Source of the DNA: Bacillota bacterium
GTDB lineage: Bacteria > Bacillota > Clostridia > Lachnospirales > Lachnospiraceae
Assembly (NCBI GenBank): GCA_023418475.1
Contig: JAEZZO010000002.1
Location: 198,386 to 262,385 of the forward strand
DNA: 64,000 nucleotides
Direction: 5' to 3'
Below are positions 9,449 to 18,948 of this stretch, piece after piece. The position numbers and the translations under genes are program-made. Every line of letters begins with the position of its first letter. Position 1 is the stretch's first letter. The notes below the pieces were generated by a model that did not search any database, had not been told where the DNA came from, and saw only the letters and a program-made list of their open reading frames with translations.

Positions 9449-10024
9449 TTATTCTTCTTTATTCTTCATCATATAGCGGGCTGCCGCAAACCTTTCTGTA
9501 CCGTAGATAAGATTTTTAAGCTGCGTAACAATATATTCCGGTGATTCCCTCATCCCGCGTAAAGCCCATGATATTATGGTTCCTGTCATTCCAAAGGCGT
9601 AGAAATCAGCGATAAATCTTATTTCATCTTCCTCCATTTTCGTATCCTTTGCAATTTTTGTTATTATTTCAAAGAATAACTCTCCGACTATCTTAAGCAA
9701 ATATTCCTCAAATTCATTTTTTACCGAGGCCTTCAACGTATTTATATAAAAATAATCCTCAGATTTCATTTTCATTAGCATCTGCAGAACTTTGTCAACA
9801 CAATTTTCATAAGAAAGTCCTTCTATGACAATCATGATAATATCATTATAATAAATCCAGTTAACCAGCTCAAATTTGTCCTGAAAATGATAATAAAAGG
9901 TCTGGCGGTTTAGACCGCATATCTGCGTGATATCGGAAACAGTAATCTTATCAAAGCTTTTCTTCCTGGTAAGCTCCTTCATTCCTTCCGCTATCGCTTT
10001 CTTCGTAATCAAAGATTCTGACAT
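9449..10024 (-). CDS. TetR-family regulator (DhaS-like)
   Basis: The chosen frame gives 191 residues, normal for TetR. The N-terminus (MSESLITKKAIAEGMKELTR) and the helix-turn-helix (ITVSDITQICGLNRQTFYYHF, about residues 21-41) match the DhaS-like subgroup with its DKFELVNWIYYNDI segment. The C-terminal domain probably binds an unknown ligand. The same frame stays open 45 codons further upstream, but that stretch is hydrophobic and lacks family likeness, whereas ATG 10024 has AAAGG 11 bases upstream. In related genomes such regulators often sit beside YhgE-like genes, so that gene is the likely target (inference). Confidence 0.85.
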   Translation of the reverse strand: MSESLITKKAIAEGMKELTRKKSFDKITVSDITQICGLNRQTFYYHFQDKFELVNWIYYNDIIMIVIEGLSYENCVDKVLQMLMKMKSEDYFYINTLKASVKNEFEEYLLKIVGELFFEIITKIAKDTKMEEDEIRFIADFYAFGMTGTIISWALRGMRESPEYIVTQLKNLIYGTERFAAARYMMKNKEE

Positions 10025-10210
10025 AAATGTCACTGCCTTTCGTATTTTATCCTGCTGTCTTTCCCTCAAATGACTGGCCTCATCTTTTTTATTTCTGCTA
10101 AATGTTACAATACTCAGCAGAAAAAGTAAAGTAAAATTTAATGTGTTGATTATTGCCATGCATAGATGCGCTGTTACAAAGCATCAATATCTCTATCACA
10201 ATTCTTTTTA

Positions 10211-11503
10211 TCAGGTCAATACTGTTTGTATTTCATATTGCGAGTTAATAACCAGCCACATTTGCGGGTAATATTCCATGATAGTCCATACTCCTATCCC
10301 ATTTGCCATATAATACATAACCAAATCCATGACTGATTCAATCGTCCTCGCATCAACAAACCACACGATATGCTGCTTAGGAATACCTCCTCTTTCGTCC
10401 AGATATCGAAAATAAGGTGTTTGTGATACTTCATCAAACATAATCGATGCTCCTGTTTCTTTTGCAAGGGAGATCGACGAAGCCAAAGTCAGCGAATTAG
10501 CTCTGTTTATTCCAATGATATATGGCAGCTCCCAATCATATCCAATCACTGGCACTCCTATATCAATTTTATCATTCGGAATGATCGTACTGACATAGTC
10601 CAAGAAATCCTTTACCAAATATACGGAAGTTACCGGTCCGGGTGGTCCAAGGGAATAGCTCCAATTAAAATTCAAAACGGTAACACCATCTGTTAACCTG
10701 CCAATTTCTGAGAAGTTGATCTTATCAAAAGTTAATTTATCTGCATTAATAATATAATTTTCTGAAATCGTTATAAAAACAACAAATCCTTCCTGATGCA
10801 GACGCGAAACCAGCTTATGTGTATAATTTTCATAGGCCAGCCTGCTATCTTCCGTAATAAACTGATAAGTCAGATTAACCCCGTAGTATCCTTTTTTTCT
10901 TAGAATAAAAAGTATGTTTTCAATATGCTTATCTATGAGTTTCTGATTGTATAATAATTTATACGATATCTCTAAGCTTCCTCTTCCCTCCGATGTCAAG
11001 GTTGATAGAAGCATAATCGGAGCAACCTTATATTGCTTTGCAAGACAAATTACTTCATCATCGTCTATACCAATAATATCCGCGTTTTCTGTCGACCTAT
11101 AACCAAATACCGAAAGATAGCTCAAGAACGGCAAGGTTTTCCTCAGTATTTCTAAATCAACAAATACATTCACAAATCCATTTGTTGCAATCTTTCCTTT
11201 GTGATTGTCATAGCTGATCACTAAAACTTCACCTGGATAAATATAATCCCTATCTGAAAGATATGGATTATTGCGAAGCAGCTGTATCAAGGAAATGCCC
11301 TGACTGTCCGCTATGCCTGACAAAGTGTCCCCTTCCTGAACCATATAAGTTTTCTTTGGGTATGCAATAACAATGGTTTCTCCGGGAACTAAATTGCCTG
11401 GTTCCTCTATTCCGTTATCAAGCGCTAGCCTTGTAGCCGATACCTTAAACTGGTCTGCAATTGAGGAAATTGTATCTCCCTTTTGAACAACATATATGAT
11501 CAT
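10211..11503 (-). CDS. LysM-GH18 protein, SleL/YaaH-like, apparently catalytically dead
   Basis: The protein has 430 residues. Two LysM repeats (about residues 2-48 and 52-97: VVQKGDTISSIADQFKV, MVQEGDTLSGIADSQGI) bind peptidoglycan. A glycoside hydrolase 18 domain follows (about 105-430), as in spore cortex-lytic SleL/YaaH. In active GH18 enzymes the beta4 strand reads DGxxxDxE, with Glu as acid catalyst. Here the matching strand reads YYGVNLTYQF, so the Asp and Glu positions are Thr and Gln. Substrate-side features remain (GVPVIGYDWELPYI, VWTIMEYYPQMW). There is no signal peptide, as is usual for spore-layer proteins. It probably binds rather than cuts the cortex. Confidence 0.85.
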   Translation of the reverse strand: MIIYVVQKGDTISSIADQFKVSATRLALDNGIEEPGNLVPGETIVIAYPKKTYMVQEGDTLSGIADSQGISLIQLLRNNPYLSDRDYIYPGEVLVISYDNHKGKIATNGFVNVFVDLEILRKTLPFLSYLSVFGYRSTENADIIGIDDDEVICLAKQYKVAPIMLLSTLTSEGRGSLEISYKLLYNQKLIDKHIENILFILRKKGYYGVNLTYQFITEDSRLAYENYTHKLVSRLHQEGFVVFITISENYIINADKLTFDKINFSEIGRLTDGVTVLNFNWSYSLGPPGPVTSVYLVKDFLDYVSTIIPNDKIDIGVPVIGYDWELPYIIGINRANSLTLASSISLAKETGASIMFDEVSQTPYFRYLDERGGIPKQHIVWFVDARTIESVMDLVMYYMANGIGVWTIMEYYPQMWLVINSQYEIQTVLT

Positions 11504-11650
11504 AGGAGCCTCTTTTCATTTAATCAATATTATAATATGTTGTAATCATCCTTTTATAACCTGATCGCTCCTCTAATTTATGATCTATGACTTTATTGTA
11601 TCTATCTTTTCCAAGTGTTTTTTATAGGACGAACCTTCTCTCATAGGAAG

Positions 11651-11700
11651 GAAAAAACATCTCAATATATCCTGTATGATACACAGATATATTGAGATGT
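11651..11700 (-). terminator. Terminator after oadB-like gene
   Basis: A perfect 15-bp stem (ACATCTCAATATATC and complement) is followed by a TTTTTT run on the minus strand, 29 bp past the stop of the decarboxylase beta subunit gene. Confidence 0.9.
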
Positions 11701-11728
11701 CATAATTATAGCTAAGCTTCCATGAACA

Positions 11729-12940
11729 TTATTTAATCAGTGTGATATAAATACCTGTAAGTATTGCGGTTGTAATAACACCGCAGATGTTCGCGCTAAG
11801 TGCATATTCCATAACGAAACTCATTTTATTTACTTTTGTAACTTCCTTCTGCGCGACCTTAGCAGTTGTCGGAACACAGGATACACCGGCAATACCAATA
11901 ACCGGGTTAAAATTCTTATTTGTTAAGAAATAAACAATATAACCTCCAATGATACCGCCAATACCTGATAACAGCAATGCCAGCATACCAAGCAGTAATA
12001 AGAGTAAAATCTTAGGATTTAAAATAGTCTGAGCATCACATAAAACACCAAGCATCAAGCCAAGGAAGAAAGTCGATGCATATAAGAATACATTTTCAAT
12101 CAATTGAATGTATTTATCCAGTCCGGATTCACGAATTGCAATACCAAGGAAGAAGCTTAAAAATAATGGTGCCGCAACCGGGAAGAGTAAACACAATACT
12201 GTGTTAGCTATTACCGCAAAAATCAGTTTGTCCTTCGAAGAGATATTACTTACCTTTTTATTTTTATTAAGTACAACCTTACCCCTTAGCTCCTTCGGAA
12301 TAAGAAATCTTATAAGGAATGGATATCCGCCGTAGGTTAAACTTAAGTATAGGTATGCAACAATCGTAATGGGAACAAATAAATTAGGTGATAACATTAA
12401 AGAGGTAAATAATACCATCGGACCATCCGCACCACCGATAATGGATACAGCTGCAGCTTCTCCATTCGATAAACCAAGCAGTCTTGCAATCGGAAAGGTT
12501 GCAACTGTACCAAGCTCAGCACACATTGCCAGAAACATTCCGATAAACGGATGGGATAAAACCATTCCGATATCACAGATAACACCAATACCCATGAATA
12601 CCAGACAAGCAATAAGACCATTACTGAACGTGAACGTATAAATAGGCTGCAGGAAATCAATCTGCAAGATGTTCATCAGCTTATTCGTATCTGTAGCCAT
12701 CGGATCAATAAAGAGGTTGCCAACCTGACCGGCCCCCATAAACAAAACTCCGGCATTAATTGCCGACATACCAAAGCCCATTGGAATCATAATCAGCGGT
12801 TCCAATACATGCTTTGCTCCTAAGTAAACTAACAAGAAGCCTAAGAAGATAAGAAGTACTCTAAAAATTGCAATGATCGGCTCCTGCGTAAACATTGTAC
12901 CAATTCCCTGAAAAAACTGTAAAATATTTATGACAAACAC
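11729..12940 (-). CDS. Sodium-pumping decarboxylase beta subunit (OadB/GcdB family)
   Basis: This integral membrane subunit moves Na+ out when biotin-bound carboxyl groups are decarboxylated. It has 403 residues and about nine to eleven membrane segments. Family motifs are present: PIGFG-like PMGFGMSAINAG, SIIGGADGPMVLFTSL (the conserved GGADGP loop that carries an essential Asp), and NPVIGIAGVSCVPTTAKVAQ near the C-terminus. The likely start is GTG 12940; it lacks a strong ribosome site, but the N-terminus ILQFFQGIG fits the family better than the ATG at residue 16. A small gamma-like gene lies 48 bp upstream; no alpha or biotin-carrier gene is in the window. Confidence 0.9.
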   Translation of the reverse strand: MFVINILQFFQGIGTMFTQEPIIAIFRVLLIFLGFLLVYLGAKHVLEPLIMIPMGFGMSAINAGVLFMGAGQVGNLFIDPMATDTNKLMNILQIDFLQPIYTFTFSNGLIACLVFMGIGVICDIGMVLSHPFIGMFLAMCAELGTVATFPIARLLGLSNGEAAAVSIIGGADGPMVLFTSLMLSPNLFVPITIVAYLYLSLTYGGYPFLIRFLIPKELRGKVVLNKNKKVSNISSKDKLIFAVIANTVLCLLFPVAAPLFLSFFLGIAIRESGLDKYIQLIENVFLYASTFFLGLMLGVLCDAQTILNPKILLLLLLGMLALLLSGIGGIIGGYIVYFLTNKNFNPVIGIAGVSCVPTTAKVAQKEVTKVNKMSFVMEYALSANICGVITTAILTGIYITLIK

Positions 12941-12988
12941 CTGTCTTTCTTAATATATTTTTGTTATAATATTGCTGGTTCCCGAAAA

Positions 12989-13117
12989 TTACTCCTTTGC
13001 ACTTTTATTAAAATGCTTAATTGCATCCATCAACAGTTTAATAAGCACGGCCATACACATGGAAATTGCAAAGCCGATTCCGAAAACCTGCAGTGGAATT
13101 AATATTGCATCCGACAT
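12989..13117 (-). CDS. Small OadG-like gamma subunit (42 aa)
   Basis: A short frame starting at ATG 13117 behind a strong site (GGAGGTGAATATT). The peptide begins MSDAILIPLQVFGIGFAIS, has one membrane helix (about residues 5-30), then a basic tail (KHFNKSAKE). This is the shape of the gamma subunit of sodium-pumping decarboxylases, which anchors and stabilises the complex, but it is shorter than usual (family members are often near 80 or more residues) and lacks the proline-rich tail. Its place directly before the beta subunit supports the call. Confidence 0.75.
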   Translation of the reverse strand: MSDAILIPLQVFGIGFAISMCMAVLIKLLMDAIKHFNKSAKE

Positions 13118-13261
13118 AAATATTCACCTCCATAGTACTAAATCAACTTTTCACTCATTGTACAGTATACACGAATATATAGAATTATCTAATATATTAT
13201 ATAAATCGAACCCATAAACATAAGTATAGTATATGGACATTTTTTACGGAAAGGGAAATTT

Positions 13262-14155
13262 ATGGATTTGCATTATTTGGAATTATTTAATACTATAGCT
13301 GAATGTTTGAGCTACCGCAAAGCCTCAGAAATTCTCCATATCAGCCAGCCTGCAATATCCATACAGATAAAGAAGCTGGAAAGTCAGACCTCTCTTAAAT
13401 TATTTTATAAATGCGGGAATAAAATATATTTAACTGAGGGTGGTCTGATTCTATATGGCTACACCCGTAAAATTTTCTCCATCATAAAAGAGATGGAAAG
13501 CAGTATATCAAATATCAGCGAATATATAGGAGGAACGATTAATCTGGGTGGCAGCAATACACCCGGTACCTATATTCTTCCTGCCGTTGTTGGGGAGATG
13601 AAAAAGCATTTTCCTTCTGTTACTATAAACCTACATATCGCCAATACCTCTGAAATCACAACACTGATTGATAACGGAACTCTTGATGTTGCAATCAATG
13701 GAGGTAATTGTAATTACAACCCTTATATTTCTGTGGAGAAATTATTTGATGACAGGTTGGTGATAATCGCGGCACTGGATAATAAGCTTTGTGCAAAAGA
13801 ATGTATCACGATTGAAGATTTATCAGAGGAAAGCTTTATTGTTCATGAAAAGACCTCTCAACTATATACGTGCTATAAAATATTAATTGATGAATTGAAA
13901 ATATCAAAAAATATTGGTATGTTCTTAGGAAGTATCGATGCCATCAAGCATGCTGTCAGTGCAAATCTTGGTATTTCCTTTATTCCTTATTGTGCCGTTC
14001 AATTTGAGATTGAAAAGGGTATGCTAAAAGAATTAAAGCTGGAATCTTTAAAATTTGATTATCCTTATAATATTATTTACAATAAAAACAAAAATATTTC
14101 TTTTACAACACAAAAATTTATCGAGGTACTGAAAGATATGTATACTATTTCTTAA
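13262..14155 (+). CDS. LysR-family transcriptional regulator
   Basis: The protein has 297 residues. The N-terminal winged helix (MDLHYLELFNTIAECLSYRK, then ISQPAISIQIKKLESQ) is typical LysR and the C-terminal effector domain (about 90-295: GTINLGGSNTPGTYILPAVVG, VAINGG) has the periplasmic-binding-protein fold. ATG 13262 has GGAAAGGGAAATTT upstream. It is divergent from the decarboxylase genes across 144 bp of AT-rich DNA, the standard LysR arrangement, so oadG-oadB are the likely targets. The effector is unknown. Confidence 0.9.
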   Translation: MDLHYLELFNTIAECLSYRKASEILHISQPAISIQIKKLESQTSLKLFYKCGNKIYLTEGGLILYGYTRKIFSIIKEMESSISNISEYIGGTINLGGSNTPGTYILPAVVGEMKKHFPSVTINLHIANTSEITTLIDNGTLDVAINGGNCNYNPYISVEKLFDDRLVIIAALDNKLCAKECITIEDLSEESFIVHEKTSQLYTCYKILIDELKISKNIGMFLGSIDAIKHAVSANLGISFIPYCAVQFEIEKGMLKELKLESLKFDYPYNIIYNKNKNISFTTQKFIEVLKDMYTIS

Positions 14156-14217
14156 TTACACACAGCAAATAATAAGGATCCCATTAATAAACATTGCAAA
14201 AATGTCGGAGGTATACT

Positions 14218-14700
14218 ATGTATTGTCCAAAATGCAAAAAGGAATATTCGCAAGATGATAAGACCTGTCCGGATTGTCAGCTGGAATTAAACAATATTTC
14301 CCCATATGAAGGGAACGAAGAAGACCTGTTAAAAGCTGTTAAGTTAGATACCGCTTCCAATGAAATAGAAGCCGGACTTATCATGAATTTACTTCTGAAT
14401 AACCAAATTCCATGCTATAAGAAAAGCAAGGGTGCCGGAGGATATTTAAATATTTACATGGGATATTCTGTATTTGGGGAGGAAATCTATGTAACTGAAA
14501 AAGATTACCAGAGGGCCAAAGCCTTACTGGATGAATTGAAAGAGGCCCCGGAGGAAGGGGAAGCCCAAGAAGAGGAACCGAATGATACGGCAGTGGATTC
14601 TGTACCGTTTTACAGGAATCCCAGAATTACCGCTCGTATCATCTTAATTCTATTCCTTGCAACTGTAATAATGACTTATCTGTTTCATAAATATTTTTAA
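14218..14700 (+). CDS. Zinc-ribbon protein with DUF2007-like domain and C-terminal membrane anchor
   Basis: The protein has 160 residues. An N-terminal zinc ribbon (MYCPKCKKEYSQDDKTCPDC, CxxC...CxxC) is followed by a putative signal-transducing domain resembling DUF2007 (NEIEAGLIMNLLLNNQIPCY...GYSVFGEEIYVTEKDYQRAKALLDEL, residues 45-110), an acidic linker, and one C-terminal membrane segment (ARIILILFLATVIMTYLF). ATG 14218 has GGAGGTATACT upstream; an in-frame ATG eight codons earlier does not. Its role is unknown. It follows the LysR gene by 62 bp and could be cotranscribed. Confidence 0.75.
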   Translation: MYCPKCKKEYSQDDKTCPDCQLELNNISPYEGNEEDLLKAVKLDTASNEIEAGLIMNLLLNNQIPCYKKSKGAGGYLNIYMGYSVFGEEIYVTEKDYQRAKALLDELKEAPEEGEAQEEEPNDTAVDSVPFYRNPRITARIILILFLATVIMTYLFHKYF

Positions 14701-14796
14701 ATAATATAAAGATACCAGATTGTTGCTTAGAGGTGTTTTCGTCTTATTATCGTTAAACTATGACTAGCTTATTTTAATGGTTTCATATACATTATT

Positions 14797-16944
14797 TCAG
14801 TCCATTACTTTTATTTTATAACTTACGAAAATTGTCCGGCTTCCACCTGCATTTCCAAAGCCGATGCATCCATTCTTGTAACATGCAGCTAACTCTTTAT
14901 TAATAAGACACTTATCCTCTATGAATACCTCAATGTGATTATCTATTGTCCTTATTCTAAGACAATAGCTTACACCGAGTTCCCAATGATAATCGGCTTC
15001 TTCTAAAATCTGATATTCTCCCTCCTTCTTATATAGCCGGATGGTTTGGTTTTCAGCTAATCCAACTGCAAGGCATCTTTGTCCTCCCTGCACCCGAACT
15101 AATATATTGTGTCTTGTTCCTTTTATCGGAATTAATTCTGTAATCAGTTCATAGTTCTTCCAATAAAGATTACCGGTATAACATTCCGCCGGCTTACCAC
15201 TTCCGCTGATGGAAACCCCTTGATCTTCTATCCGAAGCATTCCTCTGAGATAGCTAAAATGTGCCGGCTGAATATGCTGATAATTCCATTTCTCAAGTGG
15301 CAGATTCCCTAATATCATTTCATAATCTGCCTGGTGAAATACCTCAAGTTCATCCAGATATATTGTTTGGCTATACTGGGCTTCCTTCTTGTCTCCTTCT
15401 ATAAAATTAATATAAAAGCCAACTTCTTCCATAATCTGCGTATATCCTGCTGGAATTCGAAATTCAACCACCTCCCACTTAACAGACAAAAAATGTGCCT
15501 GCTCCAAAAGATAATTATATTCTCCATTTACTCTGTCCTTATAATATGGTATCAGTTTGATGCGATTTGGCTTCCAGTCATATTCTTTCACCTTCAGACA
15601 AGCTCTGATTTTATCCCCCGGATAGATGGTTGGCGAAAAATCCGGATCGTAACGGCTGTCATCAAAATCCTCCGGCCGGTAATACGGTTTATAAAATAAA
15701 TAAAATGAATCTCCGTTTTCTGTCCATGGTGCTACAATTTTGAGAGAATGTTCGCCCTGATAGGCTTCTTCTCTTGTATTTGACAGAAGAATCTTTTTTC
15801 CCTCCCTGCTTCTGACGCGCATACTATGGGTTGCCGTTGGAAATTCAAAATGAAAATAGGAACCCTCTTCCTTTTCAAATACTTTACTCCAAATATGGCT
15901 GACTTCTAAATTATAAATATGTGCGGTAATTTTCGCACAGTATGCAGCAATCTGAGACACTGTTTGGATGTTGAGAAATCCAATCGAGCAGGAAGCACAG
16001 ATAAAATCATTAACCTGAGGAATCCATTTATTCTCTATTGCTTCTATCCCTTTACATACGCCCAAAATAGTACCCACATTACCTACATTGCAATCCGTAT
16101 CCCAGCCACACATATTGGCAATATTAATTGTCAATCCATACTTTCCCTTTCCATGAAGCATTGCCAAAACTACAACTGCAGCATTAGGTATTATATGGCA
16201 GCTGCCTTCGTAATGCTGGTATCCAAAGTGTTCTTTCACATAGAGAAAGCTTTTTTCCCAGTCATCACCATTTTGTTTGCAGATGGAAATTACCTGCTCG
16301 GCCATTCTGGCGTATTCACTTTCCTTCGGGATCATAGACAAGCCTACTGCTATAATTGTATCTATATCATCTGTTAAAAAAGCCTGCGAAATGCAGGCCG
16401 CTATAAATCTTGCTCCGTAAATACCATTCCGGTCGTGTGTCACCGATGCCATTTTCCCTGCTATTGCAGCTGCTTCCTCCGGTCTTCCCGGATATACAAG
16501 TCCCCAGCAGTCTGCAAAAATCTGCCCTCCAATCTGCTCTGCCGTCGCACTTCCGTTTTGAGCAATGGAACCACTTTCTGGCGCCGGAATTCCTGCCATC
16601 AAATTTTCATAAGCCGTATGCTCGGTCGAAACTCCATATCCGCCCCACCAGAAAAAGCCATGCCCGTCTCCCACATAATTTAGCATATTATCGGCTAATT
16701 CCTGCTCCGTTATCGCTTGATCCATGTGATAATGATCCAATGCCCGAAGATAAAATAAGGGTCCATTGATATCATCATCCGCGCAGAAGTTTTTAAAAGT
16801 AACTGGATAACAGTCTATTTTCCCAAAGCTATCTTTAATTCTTTCATATGACCAGCCTTCAATATTAGCACCATGAATAACCCCGATTACCTTACCCATC
16901 CAGCCGCCATACAGTTTATTATAATACCCTTCATCGAATATCAT
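14797..16944 (-). CDS. ADP-ribosylglycohydrolase-family protein with C-terminal sugar-binding-like region
   Basis: The protein has 715 residues. The first half (to about 335) is an ADP-ribosylglycohydrolase (DraG/ARH) fold with its two metal motifs: FCADDDINGPLFYLRAL near residue 52 and CGWDTDCNVGNVGTILG near residue 280. The second half is beta-rich, with a jelly-roll-like part (HFEFPTATHSMRVRSREGKK, about 350-545) and a laminin-G/concanavalin-like end (about 565-713), as in glycan-binding modules. In this family some members remove ADP-ribose, but many in sugar loci have unknown N- or O-glycoside substrates. It lies last in the ABC-transporter operon, so it probably acts on the imported compound. 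No signal peptide is seen. Confidence 0.8.
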   Translation of the reverse strand: MIFDEGYYNKLYGGWMGKVIGVIHGANIEGWSYERIKDSFGKIDCYPVTFKNFCADDDINGPLFYLRALDHYHMDQAITEQELADNMLNYVGDGHGFFWWGGYGVSTEHTAYENLMAGIPAPESGSIAQNGSATAEQIGGQIFADCWGLVYPGRPEEAAAIAGKMASVTHDRNGIYGARFIAACISQAFLTDDIDTIIAVGLSMIPKESEYARMAEQVISICKQNGDDWEKSFLYVKEHFGYQHYEGSCHIIPNAAVVVLAMLHGKGKYGLTINIANMCGWDTDCNVGNVGTILGVCKGIEAIENKWIPQVNDFICASCSIGFLNIQTVSQIAAYCAKITAHIYNLEVSHIWSKVFEKEEGSYFHFEFPTATHSMRVRSREGKKILLSNTREEAYQGEHSLKIVAPWTENGDSFYLFYKPYYRPEDFDDSRYDPDFSPTIYPGDKIRACLKVKEYDWKPNRIKLIPYYKDRVNGEYNYLLEQAHFLSVKWEVVEFRIPAGYTQIMEEVGFYINFIEGDKKEAQYSQTIYLDELEVFHQADYEMILGNLPLEKWNYQHIQPAHFSYLRGMLRIEDQGVSISGSGKPAECYTGNLYWKNYELITELIPIKGTRHNILVRVQGGQRCLAVGLAENQTIRLYKKEGEYQILEEADYHWELGVSYCLRIRTIDNHIEVFIEDKCLINKELAACYKNGCIGFGNAGGSRTIFVSYKIKVMD

Positions 16945-17033
16945 ATTGCTTCCTCATCCTGATCGGATTCCTTTCCTCTATAGGATTAATTTAATAGGAT
17001 TTGAGTGTCAAAAACCTAAAAATGATTCTTTCT

Positions 17034-17921
17034 TTATCCCTTTACGGCTCCAATAATAATACCTTTAATAAAATACCTCTGAAAGAACGGATACACAATT
17101 AAAATGGGCACTGCTCCCATAACAGCAATTGCCATTTTAATCCCGGTGGAAGGTAAAACAATATTTTGATTGATAGCGGCACTGCTTTGTGTATTAGAAA
17201 CCAGAAATTGAACATCCATAAGCATTTTATTTAGAAGTGTCTGAATACTAAGCATGGTGTCTTTATTAATATAATAAAGACCATTCATCCAGTCATTCCA
17301 ATACGCTAACCCAACCAGAAGGGTAACTGTTGCCACAATGGGTACAGACATGGGCAGTACAATTCTTGTTAATATATATAGTTCACCAGCTCCATCCATC
17401 TTTGCCGCTTCTAAAACAGCATCCGGAATACTATTGCAAAAATATGTTCTCATCATAATAACATAAAATGCACTCATCATTAAACCCGGTAGCAGATATG
17501 CATACCATGTATTCTTAATATGAAAGGTCTGTGTCCACATAATATAGGATGGCACCAACCCTCCATTAAACAGCATGGTAAAAAATATAAAGAAAGAAAA
17601 AATCTGCCGCCCCGGTAAGTCCTTTCTGGACAACGGATAGGCAAAGAGAACGGTTAAAAATAAATTTGCAAGCGTTCCCGCTATTGTTACACCGGCCGAT
17701 ATAGTATATCCCTTTATAATGCTTGTAGAATCCACTAATAAATATTTATATGCATCCAAGGAAATCTTGGCAGGAAAAAAGCTATATCCATTCCTGGTTA
17801 ATGTTAATTCATCCGTAAAGGAAGAAATAATCAGCAACAAAAAGGGAAGCAGACAAAAAAGTGCTAATGTCATCAATACTATATTTGCCAATATTTGAAA
17901 ACCTTTTCTTTTTTCAACCAT
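17034..17921 (-). CDS. Carbohydrate ABC transporter permease (YtcP/LplC type)
   Basis: An inner-membrane permease of 295 residues with six predicted helices and the binding-protein-dependent transport signature (EAAKMDGAGELYILTRIVLPMS, the EAA loop, about residues 168-190) that docks the ATPase. The C-terminus FFQRYFIKGIIIGAVKG is typical of this CUT1 subgroup. ATG 17921 has AAAGGAGATAAGATAAA upstream, 15 bp past the partner permease stop. No ATP-binding gene is in the locus; such systems often share a genome-wide MsmX-type ATPase. Confidence 0.92.
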   Translation of the reverse strand: MVEKRKGFQILANIVLMTLALFCLLPFLLLIISSFTDELTLTRNGYSFFPAKISLDAYKYLLVDSTSIIKGYTISAGVTIAGTLANLFLTVLFAYPLSRKDLPGRQIFSFFIFFTMLFNGGLVPSYIMWTQTFHIKNTWYAYLLPGLMMSAFYVIMMRTYFCNSIPDAVLEAAKMDGAGELYILTRIVLPMSVPIVATVTLLVGLAYWNDWMNGLYYINKDTMLSIQTLLNKMLMDVQFLVSNTQSSAAINQNIVLPSTGIKMAIAVMGAVPILIVYPFFQRYFIKGIIIGAVKG

Positions 17922-17936
17922 TTTATCTTATCTCCT

Positions 17937-18866
17937 TTAGAATAATGCATTTTCTTCACTAACTTTCTTTACAATTAAGTTAGCCGTCAAAACCAGTAGG
18001 AAGCCTACAATGGACTGAAAAAATCCCGCGGCAGAAGCCATACTTACGTTATTTAATGTTATCAGGCCACGATATACATAGGTATCAATTGTATTAGTAG
18101 CATCAATTAACAATCCGCTATTCATTGGTACCTGATAGAATAATCCAAAGTCCGAGTAAAAAATACGTCCGATCGACATAAGCGTCAGAATAATAATCGT
18201 CGGTTTTAAAAATGGTAAAGTAATATGCCTGATCTGCCGCCATTTTGAAGCACCATCAATAGCTGCTGCCTCAAAATATCCCTTATCAACTGAAACCAGA
18301 GCTGCAAAGTAAATAATACTGGTGTATCCAAACCCCTTCCATAAGTGAACCAGGACCAGGATAACGGGCCAATATTGCGGCGAGGAATACCACGAAATCG
18401 CGTTCAGCCCAAGAGGCTTCAAAATACTATTATTAATAAAGCCTGTGTCGGTATTTAAGAACGCATACACTAAGTAGCTGACAACTACCATTGATATCAA
18501 GAAAGGAATTAGGATTATTGTCTGATAGAATTTCTTTAGCATAACTCTTCTGATTTCATTGAGCAAAATTGCAACTGTAATAGCAAGTACCGTACCCAAA
18601 AGAATAAATACGGCATTATAGCATAAGGTGTTTCTGGTAATCACAAAAGCATCCTTGGTGGTAAACAGGAATTCAAAATTTTTAAAACCAACAAATTTAC
18701 TTCCAGTAATTCCTTTTGCATAATTATATTTTTTAAAGGCGATTCGCAAACCCAGCATCGGAATGTAGTTATTAATAATTACATAGATTATTCCCGGTAA
18801 CATCATAAAATATAGTGGAATAAACTGCTTAATCTTTCTTCGCTTTTTATTTGTTTTCCGTTTCAT
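17937..18866 (-). CDS. Carbohydrate ABC transporter permease (LplB type)
   Basis: An inner-membrane permease of 309 residues, the partner of the gene downstream. After a basic N-terminus (MKRKTNKKRRKIKQF) it has six predicted helices and the EAA loop EAAAIDGASKWRQIRHITLPFL, with family hallmarks GLRIAFKKYNYAKGI and VDKGYF. I chose ATG 18866 because GGAGGATTTGTA precedes it; an ATG 17 codons upstream has no ribosome site. The set matches the LplABC/YtcQP group, which imports oligosaccharides or glycosides in Firmicutes. Confidence 0.92.
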   Translation of the reverse strand: MKRKTNKKRRKIKQFIPLYFMMLPGIIYVIINNYIPMLGLRIAFKKYNYAKGITGSKFVGFKNFEFLFTTKDAFVITRNTLCYNAVFILLGTVLAITVAILLNEIRRVMLKKFYQTIILIPFLISMVVVSYLVYAFLNTDTGFINNSILKPLGLNAISWYSSPQYWPVILVLVHLWKGFGYTSIIYFAALVSVDKGYFEAAAIDGASKWRQIRHITLPFLKPTIIILTLMSIGRIFYSDFGLFYQVPMNSGLLIDATNTIDTYVYRGLITLNNVSMASAAGFFQSIVGFLLVLTANLIVKKVSEENALF

Positions 18867-18948
18867 TACAAATCCTCCGGTATAATAAATGGAGGGGGAG
18901 TTTTTCCTGCATAACATTACACAATCTTCTCCCCCTGTTATTTATTAT

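Noticed and set aside
9449..10159. Longer TetR protein with an N-terminal membrane segment
   Set aside because: The extra 45 codons lack family likeness, while the internal ATG has a ribosome site and gives the normal TetR length.
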